From the NCBI GenBank assembly GCA_029298735.1, contig JANSLP010000122.1, positions 22,910 to 86,909 of the forward strand: a stretch of DNA of 64,000 nt, in the 5' to 3' direction. Shown here one piece after another: positions 1 through 12,454 of this stretch (position 1 is its first letter; the number at the start of each line of letters is the position of its first letter). The DNA comes from Ophiostoma sp. CBS 140.51. Lineage: Eukaryota; Ascomycota; Sordariomycetes; Ophiostomatales; Ophiostomataceae. The translations under genes and the position numbers were made by a program. The notes under the pieces were generated by a model. It saw only the letters and a list, made by a program, of their open reading frames with translations, was not told the origin of the DNA and ran no database searches.

Positions 1-1458
1 CTGTTGTTGGCTCTTGGCCCGGTTTTGGTTTTGGGCAAAGTAGTCGTCGTAGCCGAGGTGTGCCATAAAGTCGCTCGTCATCACTGACGGCAGCTTAGGC
101 TGCGGGTGATGAAGGGTAACCTCAGGCACAGGCTCAGCCTCTTCCTCCTCCTCCTCGTACTCCTCCTCCTCCTCGCCGTCCTGGACAACATAATATTGTT
201 CATCATCCTCTTCGCCCTGTTGGCCGTCCAGCAGGTCAGTACCGTGGACACTGCCAGAGGGCGCCTGCTCACCGACGACCGACTCGTTGTAGTGTGCCCA
301 CAAGTCGCAGTCGAGCGGCAACAGAGGCAACGGCAGACGGTGGCCATGCTTGGTGACCATCCGAGGCGGCATGCGCTCACGCACATGCTTCGTTGACCGA
401 CCGGCCGCTTTGAGCTTCTTGATGTCGCGCGCCAGGTGGCGACGGCGACGGCTCTCACAGACGCGGACTTTGAACAGCATCTCACCAAGAGCCTCACTGC
501 GTCCACGAATCTCGTCGGCTGCGTCCTCGCTGAGCTCCTTGCCCAGCACGTCGATGTAGGTCTCAATCAAGGCAAGCAGGTTGGGCTTGCGGGCTTTGCT
601 CGCCTTGCTCGTTTTCGACGAGACGCCCCGCTTCTTGTACCGGCGCTCCTTGTCATGCTGCTCCTCTGCCATGCGGCTCAGCATGCTGGCACGCAGGTCG
701 ATGAGCGTCTGGCTGCGGGCGCCGACCGCAGCAAGGATGCACGCCTCGCAGGGGTACTGCAAGTGCGGCATGCGCATGCTGCTGCGGATGTGTGTGTACG
801 CCTTGGGGGCGGTGGTGCCGGTGAAGGTGGAGGCGGCGTCATCGTCCGCCTTGGCCATGCCCGGCACCCGGTACCCCCTGACGGACGCCTGGCGGCCCTT
901 CTCCAGCGCGCGGAACGAGTGCTTTTTGCACCACAGCGCACTGATACCAATCATCCGCACACCCCAGTCGTACACGGCGCGAGAATGGCAGACATCGCTG
1001 TCTTCGTCCTCAAAATCGTGGAGAGGGTGCCGGCGGATCCAGTCGGCATGGTCGGCGACCTCGCGCGAGAGATAAAAGAACATCTCACGCACAATGGCCG
1101 GGTGGAGGCCGCGATGTGCTTGGCACAAGGCGGTGGGCGTGGCACACGGGTGCAGGACAGCGTCGAGGCGGATGCCCTTGGAGGCAGCCTTGGCGGCAAC
1201 AGCATCGGCGCCACCTGAAGCGGCGATGATGACCCGTTTCGCAACCTGGGCAACCTTGACGGACAGATGAGGGATTTGAGGGATCTGGAGGCAGCGCGGC
1301 AGACCTGGGATGCGGGCCTCCTGCTCTGCACACCAGCTAGAGGAAGGGCGGGCCCGGTGGCGGGCCGTTGTCTCGAGGCTGTCTGGTGGCAAGCTGAGGA
1401 CAACGGCCAAGGCGTGGAGGACACCGCCCGAGATTTGTCTTAATGATGTGGAGGACAT
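1..1458 (-). CDS. Uncharacterised protein, 3' end cut by window edge
   Basis: An open frame runs from an ATG at 1458 down to base 1 without a stop, giving 486 visible residues; an in-frame TGA lies 12 nt before the ATG. I do not recognise the family. The middle (roughly residues 75-320) has the composition of a folded domain with several Cys, Trp and His residues. Residues about 260-400 are rich in Lys and Arg. The visible C-terminal part carries an acidic Glu/Asp stretch (around positions 115-190 of the window), followed by Gln/Asn-rich sequence. The mix of basic and acidic runs would fit a nuclear protein, but that is inference. Upstream, a possible 5'UTR intron (donor GTGAGT at 1583, acceptor TTTAG ending at 1492) lacks a clear branch site. 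Other frames across this interval have long stop-free runs that are shadows. Confidence is high that this frame codes and low for any function. Confidence 0.7.
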   Translation of the reverse strand, partial: MSSTSLRQISGGVLHALAVVLSLPPDSLETTARHRARPSSSWCAEQEARIPGLPRCLQIPQIPHLSVKVAQVAKRVIIAASGGADAVAAKAASKGIRLDAVLHPCATPTALCQAHRGLHPAIVREMFFYLSREVADHADWIRRHPLHDFEDEDSDVCHSRAVYDWGVRMIGISALWCKKHSFRALEKGRQASVRGYRVPGMAKADDDAASTFTGTTAPKAYTHIRSSMRMPHLQYPCEACILAAVGARSQTLIDLRASMLSRMAEEQHDKERRYKKRGVSSKTSKASKARKPNLLALIETYIDVLGKELSEDAADEIRGRSEALGEMLFKVRVCESRRRRHLARDIKKLKAAGRSTKHVRERMPPRMVTKHGHRLPLPLLPLDCDLWAHYNESVVGEQAPSGSVHGTDLLDGQQGEEDDEQYYVVQDGEEEEEYEEEEEEAEPVPEVTLHHPQPKLPSVMTSDFMAHLGYDDYFAQNQNRAKSQQQ

Positions 1459-3360
1459 CGTGAGTATTCAAAAGGAGGTGGGTTCGAAAACCTAAAGAAT
1501 AGGGGAAAGGGGCGAAAAAAGAGGAGAGACAGAGAGAAAGAAAAAAGAGATAGAGAAAGAAGTCAACGGCAAGCAGTACTCACCAGTAGCGTTTGCACCA
1601 GGCAAACAGACAAAACACTCCCTTCTACTCTTTTTGGTTTCTCGCCGGTCTCTGTGTCTCGTCTTTTTCGTCGAGGGTTGTCGGTTGTTGTTGTGTCTCG
1701 GTCCTAGAAGTTCTCGATGTAGATCAAAAAAGATTCAAAGACTGAAGCGGTGTTATTTGTGCGGATGTATATAGATATCTCGTTTGCTTACCATTGGGTT
1801 GCATCAAGGAAAACGGTGGAATATATAGATGGCCGATCTTGTTCGTGTTTGCAGATGCGAACATGAAAAAGAGTGCTGTTCTGGTGAACAAAGAGACAAG
1901 AAGGCTGGCCGTACTGAACAAACAGAACAGGCCAGCCTTGCCGTGAACAACTCTGTGGGTGAACATGCTGTCGCACGAGAAACTCGGTTGTTGATATGTG
2001 ATAGGGGTAAAGGTCGTGGACAGTTGTGAGTTTGTTAGAAGAAAAGAGGGAAAGAAGAAGAAGAAGAAAACGAGACGAAAAGACGAAAGAAATGAACAAG
2101 GCTGTCTTCGCCCCCAAGATAAAGGACGTTGGTCGGTTGCCAGAAAGGTGAACAGGGTGCGTTCATGGCAACACGCAACGCCCTTTGGTTTATTGAGGCC
2201 CCTCATTTCGTGGCTTTCCTTTGTTCATTGTTTTCAAAAGGGCATAATTTATGTGGCTTTGTTTAAAGAACTGTTTCCTTGGTGCAATACTGCTCACAAC
2301 TGAACACTGGACAAAGATAAATGTTAGCAACGCACAAATGAAATCAAAAGAGAAAAAAAAGTGAACAATATTCAGTAAATAAAAACGGAAAAGAAAACAG
2401 CCAATCAAACAATGTAAAATACATACTGCAATAATGCTTTTGAGAAAATTATCTCTGGTGATGAGGAAAGGCTGTTTGATTGTTATCACGGGTTTTCGGC
2501 GAAGTGCGGGTTCTTGTGAATGTGGCAGTTGTTGCTGCGTCATAATTGTTTTGCTCGTTAGCATCGTAGATCGATTTCGAATTGTTCTTTGAAATTCCTG
2601 TCTGGACCTTCCTCCATGGCCCTCCAGAGTTCCGCCCACCCATCCCCTCCAATACAGAAAGCAGTGGAAGTCATAACACTATCGGAATAAAAAGAATACA
2701 ACATAAGAACATTAAGGAAATGCCGGTTTTTGGCAGGAGTAGAAAGCAGCGCCCGATAGTAATAATGGTAGAAATGAGTGAAACAACACAGAAAAGACGC
2801 AGACAGATGTGTGGCATCGGAAATCCTTTGAATAGTGGAAATAGAAGAGAGAGAAATGGCAACATGCAACAAGGAATAAAACATAAAGAGTACCGAAATA
2901 AACATGACAAGAGTTTAGGAAAATAAACAACAATGCAGGACGAGCTTTCCCTCCTAAAAGTCGTATCGTCCTGGCTGTCCTTCAACAGATGCAGAAATGA
3001 AATCAACACAAAAAAGTGGTGGAAAGAGAAGAAAAAGAAAAATAAAGAAGATCATACGCCCCGTCTGCCCAAGCAGTTTAACCCATCCATGCCACCCATG
3101 CTCCAAGAGGAAGAAAAGAAGAAAATGACGAAATGAACAAGAAAGAGCCGAATCCCATATAAAGATGTTTTGTTGTTGCCGTTTCCGTCCGGCCGATTGA
3201 GCCTCCCAGGTATTTGATTGGTATTATCGTAAATCCGCATCACAAAACAAGAAGAAAAAAGGGGCATTCCAATGTACACAGGCACTCGAACGCGGTGCAT
3301 AGAACGCACACGCGTACAAGAGGTGACGTTCACCCCTCACCACCAAGCCCGGCTTGTTTG
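1459..3360. other. Gene-free spacer: promoter of left gene and 3' flank of kinase gene
   Basis: No convincing coding frame. The first 600 bases upstream of 1458 are pyrimidine-rich on the coding (minus) strand, and a homopurine run lies at about 2040-2090. The stretch 2260-3130 is AT-rich. It contains the 10-bp inverted repeat at 1901-1939, annotated separately. Short open frames on both strands are compositionally like the surrounding DNA. Confidence 0.6.
1901..1939. repeat. 10-bp perfect inverted repeat
   Basis: AAGGCTGGCC at 1901-1910 is the exact reverse complement of GGCCAGCCTT at 1930-1939, with a 19-nt A-rich loop. It could form a hairpin in a transcript or be a dyad protein site about 445-480 nt upstream of the left gene's start codon. 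Function unknown. Confidence 0.7.
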
Positions 3361-6078
3361 CTAAGCATGCAGCTGGGCCACCCTGGATGTTGTCCGTTCG
3401 CGGGAGGCGCGAGCACGTTGATGGCGGATCTTAGCGGCCTCGGTGCCGTCGTCTTGGACGGCGATTTCGCGGAACCAGGGGTGGTTGAGGGCTTCTTTGG
3501 CGGTGATGCGCTGGGAGGGGTCGTAGATGAAGATGCGTTTGAGGAGGTCGAGGAATTGCCGGAGGAAACTGTTAGTCGTAGGGATAATGTCCTGGTCTGT
3601 TAGCGGAGGCTCATATCAATTTTGTAGAGTCTCGCGCGACACTTACATTCAACTTCTTCATGGCCTTAACAAAGCGTTTTGAAGCACGCGTCGTTTCTTC
3701 GTTGGGGTATTCGAGGCGTAATCTCTTGAAGTACTTGGACGCCGGGTTGCCGCCGTGGCGGGTGGACTTGACCACCTGCTGGACAAGATGGGGGTCGATC
3801 CGGCCCTCACAGACGGCCTCCATCATGGCGAGGTGTTCAAGATTGTCATGGGTCTGGAACAGCGCGTCACCTGTGAAGAACTCGACGAGGATACAGCCTA
3901 TGCTCCAAATGTCACAGGGGAAGGACCAGCCGAGACCCAGGATAATCTCGGGGGCGCGGTAGTGGCGCGTGGACACGACGGACGAATGGTATTCGTCCTG
4001 GAAGGTGGCCGAGCCAAAATCGATCAATCGAATCTCAGTGTCGAGCAAGACCCGTCGCTGGGTGGCCTGGCGTCCGACCGTCGTAGACGATGATGGGATT
4101 TTGCGGTTGTAGGTGAATGTCTGGTAATTAGCGTCGACAAGCAGAATGTTCTCGGGCTTCAGGTCGGTGTGGATGAGTTGCAGGTCGTGGAGGAAGGCCA
4201 CGCTGGTGAAGAGCTGTCGGGCAAAGCTCTGAATTTGGCTGTTAGGAAAAGGAACAAAGCCGTTGCCCTTCAGAAAGTCGAAGACACTCTGGCCCAGCAG
4301 ATCCATTACGATGCAAATGTGGCCACGGAAGTCGAAACATTCTCGCAGATGGATGCAGCGGTTGCGGTTTTCGCGGTCGTTGGCTTTGAGCGTCTCGAGC
4401 ACGCGCAGTTCGATCCTCGATGCGTCGCGGTACTTTTGCACGGACCGAATAATCTTGATGGCGACGAGCTCGTTCTTTTCGCGATCACGGGCTTGGACGA
4501 CCTTGCCAAATGTTCCCTGGCCGAGAAGCTTGACCATTTGGTCTATATCTGTTAGTATTGTGACGATAGGAGTGTCGGAGGAGGAAAGGGAGACATACAT
4601 CGCTTGGTGAGGTCGGTCTCGGGCACAACAATATAATGACCGTCGTCATCGTCAACCTTTGTGTTCTTGGAGTAGGGGGCCTGGAAAGATGAATGTTAGT
4701 AGCCGTTCTGTAGGTGCATTGTGTGGCCGTAAAGAGTCAAAAGTAAAATACGTACATCGCGAATGACCTTGACATCGACCTCAGCAGCCTTGACGGGCGG
4801 CAGGGCCGGTGGGCGGTAACTGGCAAACGCGAGACCCAAAGCGGCAACTTCACGATCGCGCTTCTTAGACTCGTTGGCCGCCGTCTGCCGTGTCGTCCGC
4901 TTGCGCTTCTGGCCCGCCTGGTCATAATCGTACTGGCCGTTGGAAGAGACAAGGGACGTGGCAGCCGTGTTGGCGGCTGTGCCGGTTGTGGTTGTGTAGA
5001 GAGACGAGTTGGAGTTGGAGCCCGAGTTGGTCCGCTCGCTGCTGATGGTCGAGCCGCTCGAGTGTTGATGCTGGACATAGTTGTGCACAGGGTCATAGCG
5101 GCTGCCGCTGGTGGTCGAGCCGACGTTGGCAACCAGAGAGCTGGCCGGCGGCAACTGCTGCTGGGGCTGATGGTTCTCGTCGGTCCGCCGGCGCTTCTTT
5201 GCAATATGGCGGTCACCCACACCGTTAGTGCCGTTAGTAGCAGCATCCTTCTGGTCGTAGTGGTAGGCGACGGGCGCGACGTCGACGGCACCGGCACCGT
5301 GTCTTCCGTCCCCACTGGTATAGCGACTGCTGCCGTTCGTGTGAACAGCAGGCGGCGGCGCGTCGTGCTCAGGGCTGTCCTCAATCACAATGACTTCCTG
5401 CGGGAGGCCATTTTTGTAAAAGGTGCCCCAATCAGGCGGGCCCGATCGCCGACGCTTCCGCGGCGGCTGGGAGTCGCTGTGCTGTGAGTGTTGTTGTGAT
5501 GAGCCCCCCATGGTGCCGTGCATGGAAGACTGTGAATGTGCGTCGAGGGTCGAGGCCGAGGGGGTGGTGCCCGTGGCAGCAGTGCCGTGGGACAGCCTTG
5601 AGGGCGGAGGGAGGGTGATTGTTGTGGTAGCCGAGTAGCTCGGCGACGAGACGGCCGATCCGTGGGAGCCGGCGTGGTACCCGTTGTGTTGTGAGGAGGC
5701 AGAGGAGGAGGAGATGTGTTGTGAGGATGTGTGGTTTTGGCTTTGTTGGCTATGGCTGTGATATTGTGCCTGAGTCTGCTGCTGCTGCCGAGCGTGGTTG
5801 GCGTGATTTGCTGCTACAGCGGCCCCATTCACCAGAGCGGCGTTGTTGGTCGTCGGGGAGTAGGGGGCGTACGCGGCCGTGGCAGACGAGGGTGACGACA
5901 CCTGCGGCGGCGCTAGACGACTCGACGACGCCGGGTGCGTGCTGTGAGGGTTGTGCGGGTTGTGAGGATGTGTTGTCGGCCGGTAGGAAGACTGGTGAGA
6001 AGAATGGGAGTGTGAATTGAATGGGTAGCCAGCGGCGTAGTGAGGAAGCGTCGCAGTGGCCGTGGTAGGCGTCGACAT
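3361..6078 (-). CDS. lkh1: LAMMER/CLK dual-specificity protein kinase
   Basis: Four exons on the minus strand: 6078-4756, 4680-4599, 4548-3647 and 3591-3361, giving 845 aa. Introns are 75, 50 and 55 nt with GTACGT, GTATGT and GTAAGT donors and CTAAC branch sites. Residues 1-440 are a low-complexity Ser/His/Gln/Asn/Thr-rich region with basic patches. The kinase domain begins near residue 469. It has the glycine loop LLGQGTFGKV, the ATP lysine in VAIKII (K500), the catalytic HTDLKPEN (D597), DFG at 645-647, and EHLAMMEA (706-713), the family signature in slightly altered form. Kinases of this family (yeast Kns1, fission yeast Lkh1, animal CLK) phosphorylate SR-type splicing factors and act in stress and growth control. 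The final exon completes subdomain XI. An in-frame ATG 65 codons upstream (6273) is an alternative start; I chose 6078 because the extra residues look like translated leader. Confidence 0.95.
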
Positions 6079-8198
6079 TGTGGGGGAAAGAGCGAGGAGC
6101 GGTGGAATTCGCTCAAAGGGTAAGAGAGAGGGAAAAGACAAAAGTTCGCTCGTCGGGACGGCAGGGAAGGAGAGGAGGAGAGGAGATGGCGATGAGGAGC
6201 TTGTCTCGATGAGAAAAAACGAGGGAGATTTCTCGATGTCGCCCGTTGTCGAAAAAGGGAAGCGACAGTGCACAGGGAAACCAGTAGGAGCGACCGAGGG
6301 GGGTGAGGGCGATGATGATGGGGGCCCTCTAGGCTATGGGGCCTGCTGGGGGAAAGGGCAAAAGGGCGAAAAGAGACCAAAAGAGAGATGGCAGGTAGCG
6401 TGTGCAGGACAGTGCGTGCTTGCTGCGGGCTATTGTGTTGCGTGTGCCTCTCTGTTGTGTGGGTAATTGGTCGGCGTCAAGCGGTAGTCGTTACAGGCCC
6501 TGGAGACTAGGGGCTGTTTTTTTTCTGTAGTGTTTCTGTAGTTGCCGTTTTCCTTTTCCGATAGCGTTTGGGGCGGCGAAAGGTGCAATTCGGAATCGGG
6601 AGGAAGGAGCGATGGCTGTCGAGAGGCCAGAAGCAAAAGTGAGGAAGGAGACGATCGAAAAGTGATTGGAAAAAGTGAAATCGTCGTTTCGTTTTTTCGA
6701 ACCTCGAAATGCTCGAAAAAGAGAATCCAAAAAGGTACACTGAGGGCGTGGTACCTCAAAGGCGGACTGGGTGCAGCATTTGGCGGAGTTAGGGGGCAAG
6801 GCACAAGGAGAGAGGGCCGACCTGCAGTAGTCGTCGGATAGGGCCTTGTTGGGGGTGATTTTGAGCGGTCTTCAAACCACTGCTTTCCGGGCGCCCCGAA
6901 TAGCGACAAATGAGGCTCTCTGGGTATTGGGTGTCTTTCGAAAGAGTCGAGTTGATATCGCGAGAAAGGAAGGAAGAAGATGTCGATTGGGACAGGAGAT
7001 GTCGTTGCAAAAATGCAAGAGCGTCAGGAAAGGCAGGAGGCCAAAAGGGCGAAAAGAGCAGGAAGGCGTTTGTTGTGGTGCATTACTGGGGCAGCGTGTT
7101 CGTGTGTGCACTCTGCCAACGTGACAACAGAACAGGGCCCGGCAATGGTGGGCTTGGCTACCTGTGTGGGAAGAGGTTCTCAGAGTGCTGGTTGGCGTGG
7201 CGGTGGAATGGTGGCAGCAGCAGAGAGGGGAAGGAGCGATGGAGCCACTCTGGAGCGACGACACAACCCACCTGCGACGAGAGGGAGTTGAGACACAGAG
7301 AGAAAGAGAGTAGACTGTGTGCACACTGTGCTGGCAATACTGGGGCATCGCGGGAATAGGAGTGAAAGACTCGTCACACTCTTATCTTGAGTTGCACCTT
7401 CAACACAGGAAGCTGGGTTCCGAAGATATGTGAAGGCTTCTTTTTGCGATTTCAATTGCAGATTTTGTTTACAGAATGTCGCCTACATGTTGGGCTGTCT
7501 TTTGACACCATACTCTCACCAAGTTTCTCTCCTCTTTACATCTACAACCCGTTTCACGTGTGAAGCCGTGTTCAGCGTCCAGTTGCAAATGCACTGTGCC
7601 GTGGGCTGCAGCGGCCACTGTGTCGAGGCGCCCGGGGCGACCACCAATTTGGTGTCAATTTGGGTGAGGAGTAGCGAGAGCAGGCAAAAAGCAGCGAAAA
7701 CCAGACAAAACACGCGTAATAACAATGTGTCTGGGCATGGCAGTGGCGGAAAGAGCGAACAAACAGGAAGAGGAAACGGAAAGAACGAACGACGAAAAGA
7801 ACGGCGGAAGACCCGACAAGCGAGACGAAAGCCCGAACAAGCAAAGGAGCAGAGGGGGAAAAGACCAAGCCAAATCGACGAGACAAAGAGACGAAGGAGG
7901 AGAGACAGGATTAAACAGAAATAGGCAAGAACGAAGGAGAAACGAAGAGGGCAAAAGACGAAAGGACGAGACAAAATGGTGCACACTGGAGTATCCAGAC
8001 CGCTAGCAAAATACCAGCACGCCCAAGGATACCAGAAACAGACCGGTGCTATGGGATGAGAGAGACAGGCGGCCACTGGACAAGTCGAGGCGAGGCCAAG
8101 CGAAATCAATTGCCTTTTTTGCCCTCGCCATCGCGGTCGCCGAAGTGTATTGTGTAAAACAGTAAACCTTTGTTTGTTGAGGCGCTGTAGATACCCGT

Positions 8199-8249
8199 AA
8201 GATACAAATCGTATCTTGATATCGGTGCAATATTCCGATTTACGATACG
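8199..8249. repeat. Nested hairpin-forming sequence
   Basis: A 7-bp perfect inverted repeat, AAGATAC/GTATCTT (8199-8217), overlaps a larger dyad in which CGTATC (8210-8215) pairs with GATACG (8244-8249) and ATCGG pairs with CCGAT inside it. The two structures are mutually exclusive, so only one can form at a time. Function unknown. Confidence 0.5.
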
Positions 8250-10819
8250 TCTCCCTGTAGAGAAGAGGCGTTGAGAGAGATGTCCTTGCCATCTCATTCA
8301 CTTTGTTGACGTTCTTTTCTCTTTGTTTTCAGTCGAGTGTGTTCAGGTGTTCAGGTGTATTATCTTCCGCTGCAGATGCCACCGCTCAAGTCGGCTTGCC
8401 CTGTGCTTTCTTTTTGCTTGTTGCTTTTTCTTCCTTCTTTTCCTTCTGTAATTTTAGAACACGGCTGAACCACGGGCCTGGCCTGGCGCTGTTTCTTCTT
8501 TCTCTTTCTCTTTCTTTTCTCTCTGTTACCGTCCGGGCGCTGTAGCGTCTCCCTTTGCTTCCAGACGAGCATCAATCAGCAAATCCGGAACAGGGGAAAC
8601 GCCTCCTCACGTCTTGACTTGCAGGCTCCTCACATTAAATCCCAACTGAACTTCGTACCGTGTAAGGAGTATGGAGTATCTCCTTTTGTTTCTACTTTTA
8701 AACAGTGAGCGCTCAGCACAGCCCTCCGTGACTGTCAGATACAACGGATGAGAATGTGAGAGTAGGAAGGAGGAGAAGGGTTGAGGGAACGTGCTCACCC
8801 CTGCCTTGTGCTGTTTCCTATTTCGAAGCTCTCTCTTTTCTTTGCCCATCGCTCCGATGAGATCAATGTTAGACTGGAACTTTTGATTTCATCCGATTGG
8901 AAACATTATCGACGACATTACCAGCAAAAGTTGCCACTGAAAGAGCAACGATACAGCCGGTTGAATAAAGTGCTTAACGGTCAGTTAGTTGCACATTACT
9001 CGTGCCCAACGAAAAGGCTCAAACCCGTTTCTCTCTTTTTCTGTTTGATGCTAGAACGGTGCTACTACGCACTGTAGCACTGTGCCTCGACGATGGCGTT
9101 AGAATGGCACCGAACAAGGCCTGTCAGGGCAAAAATGGACGCCCGGGTCAGTGGGCTTTGTGTGGGAAAGGCTCGTGGGAAGTGGAGAGTAAAGGAAGTG
9201 GCCTGGCCTGGGCCCGGTTGGTGCTTATTGCACAGACACTGTTGGATCTTGCTTTTGGTGGCTGGACATTCAATCGAGGTACGCATTCGTTCAAGCGTTT
9301 TGGGTTTTTTCTCTCGTCTTCGCTTCTTTCTTTCTCCTGAAAATTCTTTTCATTCTTCCTTCGCAAGTACCGTTGTTCACACCATTTCATGGTCGTTTCT
9401 CTTTCTTGTTCCTGGTGAGTCGCGGCCACCCCAACGAGCCGAGGGAGGCGGACAGGCCAAGGTTTGTGTGGCACTTGTGGGGAGATATTTTCCCTTGCGT
9501 GTGTCTTTCTACAGGCAAAAAAAAAGAGAAATTTGTGGAAGGAAAGGACCGCCTATCGTGAACGACAACGGCTACTGAGAGATCAGAGATCGTGCAGTGC
9601 CCATCAACACCGAATCCAGGCCGAGTCTCAGTCCAGCCCGCTGCCTGCACGCCTGTTTTGAGAACCGTTTTTTGGTGCACATTTTCGAACTGTAATGTAT
9701 CGCGGGTATGTGGTGCCAGGCGTCAAGGCAGGGACAAAACCACACTCACCACACAAAGCCAGAACGAGGAACGAGGGTGCCACCCGACTCCGCAAAAGTG
9801 GTTCCCCAAGCCGCTCTAGCGCTGCATGCGAGGCAAGAAAGCAGCCGGGGGTTTAATGGAAATATGCAAAAGAGATGCACAGATGCGTGCAGGTTCCCTC
9901 GTTCCGTGCAGGGAAAAGACGTCAGTCAGTCAGATACTGCAAGAGGGTGAACGACTTGTCAAAAACGACGGGCTGTGAAGGTCAAAATTGAGAAGAGCGA
10001 TCGTGAGAGACAATACGAAGGGGCACTGCGGCCATATAAGATACGTGAGGAGAGTAAGAAGAATGAGAGTAAGAATCAATCAACATGTCGCGAGGAGGAA
10101 ACGCAAAGCCACTCTCTCATCGCTGAGAAAGCACTAGTCTTGGGGAGGCTATTCCGCTGTCGAGTAGCGGACTGCGTCAGCCCGATTTGTGTTGGTCGCT
10201 GTCAGCCAGCGACATGGTCCCAGTGTTCGAGTGTTGCGTTCGGGCCAGGCCAGGCCAGTGCTCCTGCTGTTGGAGCCACACTGTATTTTTGTTTCGTATT
10301 TCGAACTGCGTCGGAACTTTTCTGCCTTTCTCTGTATGGTTCCCTTGTTCCTCATTCTTCAGCGGTTGTTTTACTGTCCATCCTGATATTAATACCGCCT
10401 GTTCTTTTGTCCGTTATGTCTTGAGCCTTTTGAGCCTTTTTATCTTGCGCGTCTCGTGTCTTCAATCTCGGAAGCAGATCAGATTGAATGTTCCGCCTTC
10501 TACTTCTGTGCCGCGTCGGACAAGACAACAAAAAAAGGACTGCAAGTACGTGAACGTGGACGTGGACGTGTCGTGCAGAATTGAAAGAGAAGAGAGACAG
10601 AAGAGGCCCAGACCGGTTTGCCCTGCAAAAGCAGTCCTCACCGGCAAAACAAGGTCCAAAATATGCAGATTAGTGGCCCTCTCACACAGTGGCAAAGAGA
10701 GACGAAAGAACGGCAGGCACAAGAGGCACAAGGCACAAAAAGAACAAACGAGATCCCGTGACTTTAACTGATACCTCTGTTTACCACTGTGAACACTCCT
10801 TCCATGCCGTCAACAACAC

Positions 10820-10855
10820 ACTGCGTCTGCCTCTGCCTCTGCCTCTGCCTTATCT
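10820..10855 (+). repeat. CTGCCT hexamer microsatellite
   Basis: About four tandem copies of a CTGCCT-type hexamer lie in non-coding DNA. Simple repeat with no evidence of function. Confidence 0.7.
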
Positions 10856-12454
10856 CGTTCACTCACGCCGCCAGTCCCGAACTTGGGACAGAAGCAAGTG
10901 CTTGCCTCGATCCAGCCAGCAAACAAACCAATAAATCAATGGATGCCCTCTATTGCATCAACATCTATCCACCTCTTCTTGGTATCACGTTTTTCGAGAT
11001 TGGCACCCTAGGAAGCGCTGAGACTTGAACGTATCTGGACTCTATCTAGATTCACGGATCGTTGATTGTGCATTCCATTCTCTGTCCCAAAAGTGCCATG
11101 CTCTAAGTCCAAGTCAAAGCTGAACTTACGACAAGAACGACGAATCATTAAGTGGCGCATGCCTGTCTTACTTTGGAAGGTACATACGTCGTGCCTTCCC
11201 TCACAGAAAACATCGCTGTCTTGCACCTACGCTTTTTCTCGCCCCAACTACAAGTGAAGGAAGCCACGACCAACACTTCATTTGTATGAACGTACTGTCA
11301 TTTTGTGCCTTGTCTTTGTGCCTGTGCCTTCCCCTTTTCCTTGCGTCTTGTTCACTGCCTCAACTCGCAGTGTGTATCGCGTCGCCTGTGCCACGTGTTA
11401 GGCCTTCCAAACCCTGGCCCAGGTCAACTCATCGTAACCTGCAGACGCCATTCAGCCAGGGCCACACACAAAAAGGAGAGGCGAAGGAAGCATGGCGCGC
11501 CTCTTTTGTCTCTACCCCCTCTCTATCCCCTTTTCATTCTTCTTCCCCAACTTTGGTTATTCTCCGCCCATTTTTTGCCGCCGTGTGATGCCGCGTTCTG
11601 ACCTATGGCAAGGCCAGGCACGGCACCCCTGTTTTCAAGACACAACGATACGCACTGGTAGGAGTGTGAATGAACGACACATGTGCCTTACGGGAAGATA
11701 TTGGCATATATCAGAGGCCTACTACCGCTTTTAAAGAAACGTATATCTCTGCGTGTGCTTCTCACGGACTAATAGTCTTTGAGGTTTTATTATCAGGGCT
11801 CCGAAAAGAAGAAGAAAAAATACAGACGGCTGGGAACAACGTCTGGGAACAAACGTCTGGACACCCCTGGCCAACTCCGTAATATGCCAGGGTCTGTGCC
11901 GTTTCGTCTCGTCCTCGTTCCTCGACCTATCTCATACCAAACGTTTTGATATTTTATATCTGCGTGGCCCCCTATTGTATCTCCCTCAGATCGACCCAGG
12001 ATGGACGGAGCGTCGATCTTCCAGAACTCTTTTTTTTAATACCACACGTTCCGTGTGTGGGATTGATGGGCCAGGTCTCTACAGTCTGTTGGGATCAAAC
12101 GTCGCCAGCAAATTGGAGTACGGATCCTTTGTCTGGGCTTGATATATGGCACTTGCCGTGATATATGTCCAGGTCTGCATCAGTCCGTTCTCTATCCATC
12201 GCCTCAACTTCACAGTCACAAGCCTCACACATGAATCAACCACACGATAAAAGAAAATCAAAAGCACACCGAAATTGAGTGAACAAGCCTCGCAATGAAT
12301 AGCCCTTTTCACCGTGTATTGGACAGATGTAGAAATATATGTGAAATGAAATGAAAAGAAAAGAAAAAGCACGCTGCCTCTTGCCTCGCTATGTTTCCAG
12401 TTCAGATCCGCCGTTCTAATTCAAACTTCACATCATCTCCCTTCCTCTTCTCCC

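Larger units (their letters stand above)
6079..12454. other. 6.4-kb gene-free spacer upstream of LAMMER kinase gene
   Basis: I see no conserved protein or RNA gene here. The leader just upstream of 6078 is pyrimidine-rich on the kinase coding strand. Beyond it are long A/G-rich or C/T-rich runs (for example 7680-7970), CTGCCT hexamer repeats at 10820-10855, several GGCCAGG-type repeats, and a nested hairpin at 8199-8249. Open frames reach 261 codons (7516-8301, minus) but consist of Phe/Leu/Ser/Cys-rich low-complexity residues expected from a pyrimidine-rich strand. The region most likely holds regulatory DNA, a long 5' leader or non-coding transcripts. Confidence 0.55.

Noticed and set aside
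7516..8301. 261-codon minus-strand open frame
   Set aside because: Phe/Leu/Ser/Cys-rich low-complexity translation of a purine-rich plus strand; no motif, no splice or promoter support.
10990..11060. TPP-riboswitch-like words (GCTGAGA and TTGAAC...TCTGG)
   Set aside because: The two conserved words are adjacent without the ACCC segment and stems between them, and no thiamine gene follows.
11008..11060. tRNA T-loop-like TTCAAGT on the minus strand
   Set aside because: The flanking bases cannot form a 5-bp T stem and no D or anticodon arm is present.
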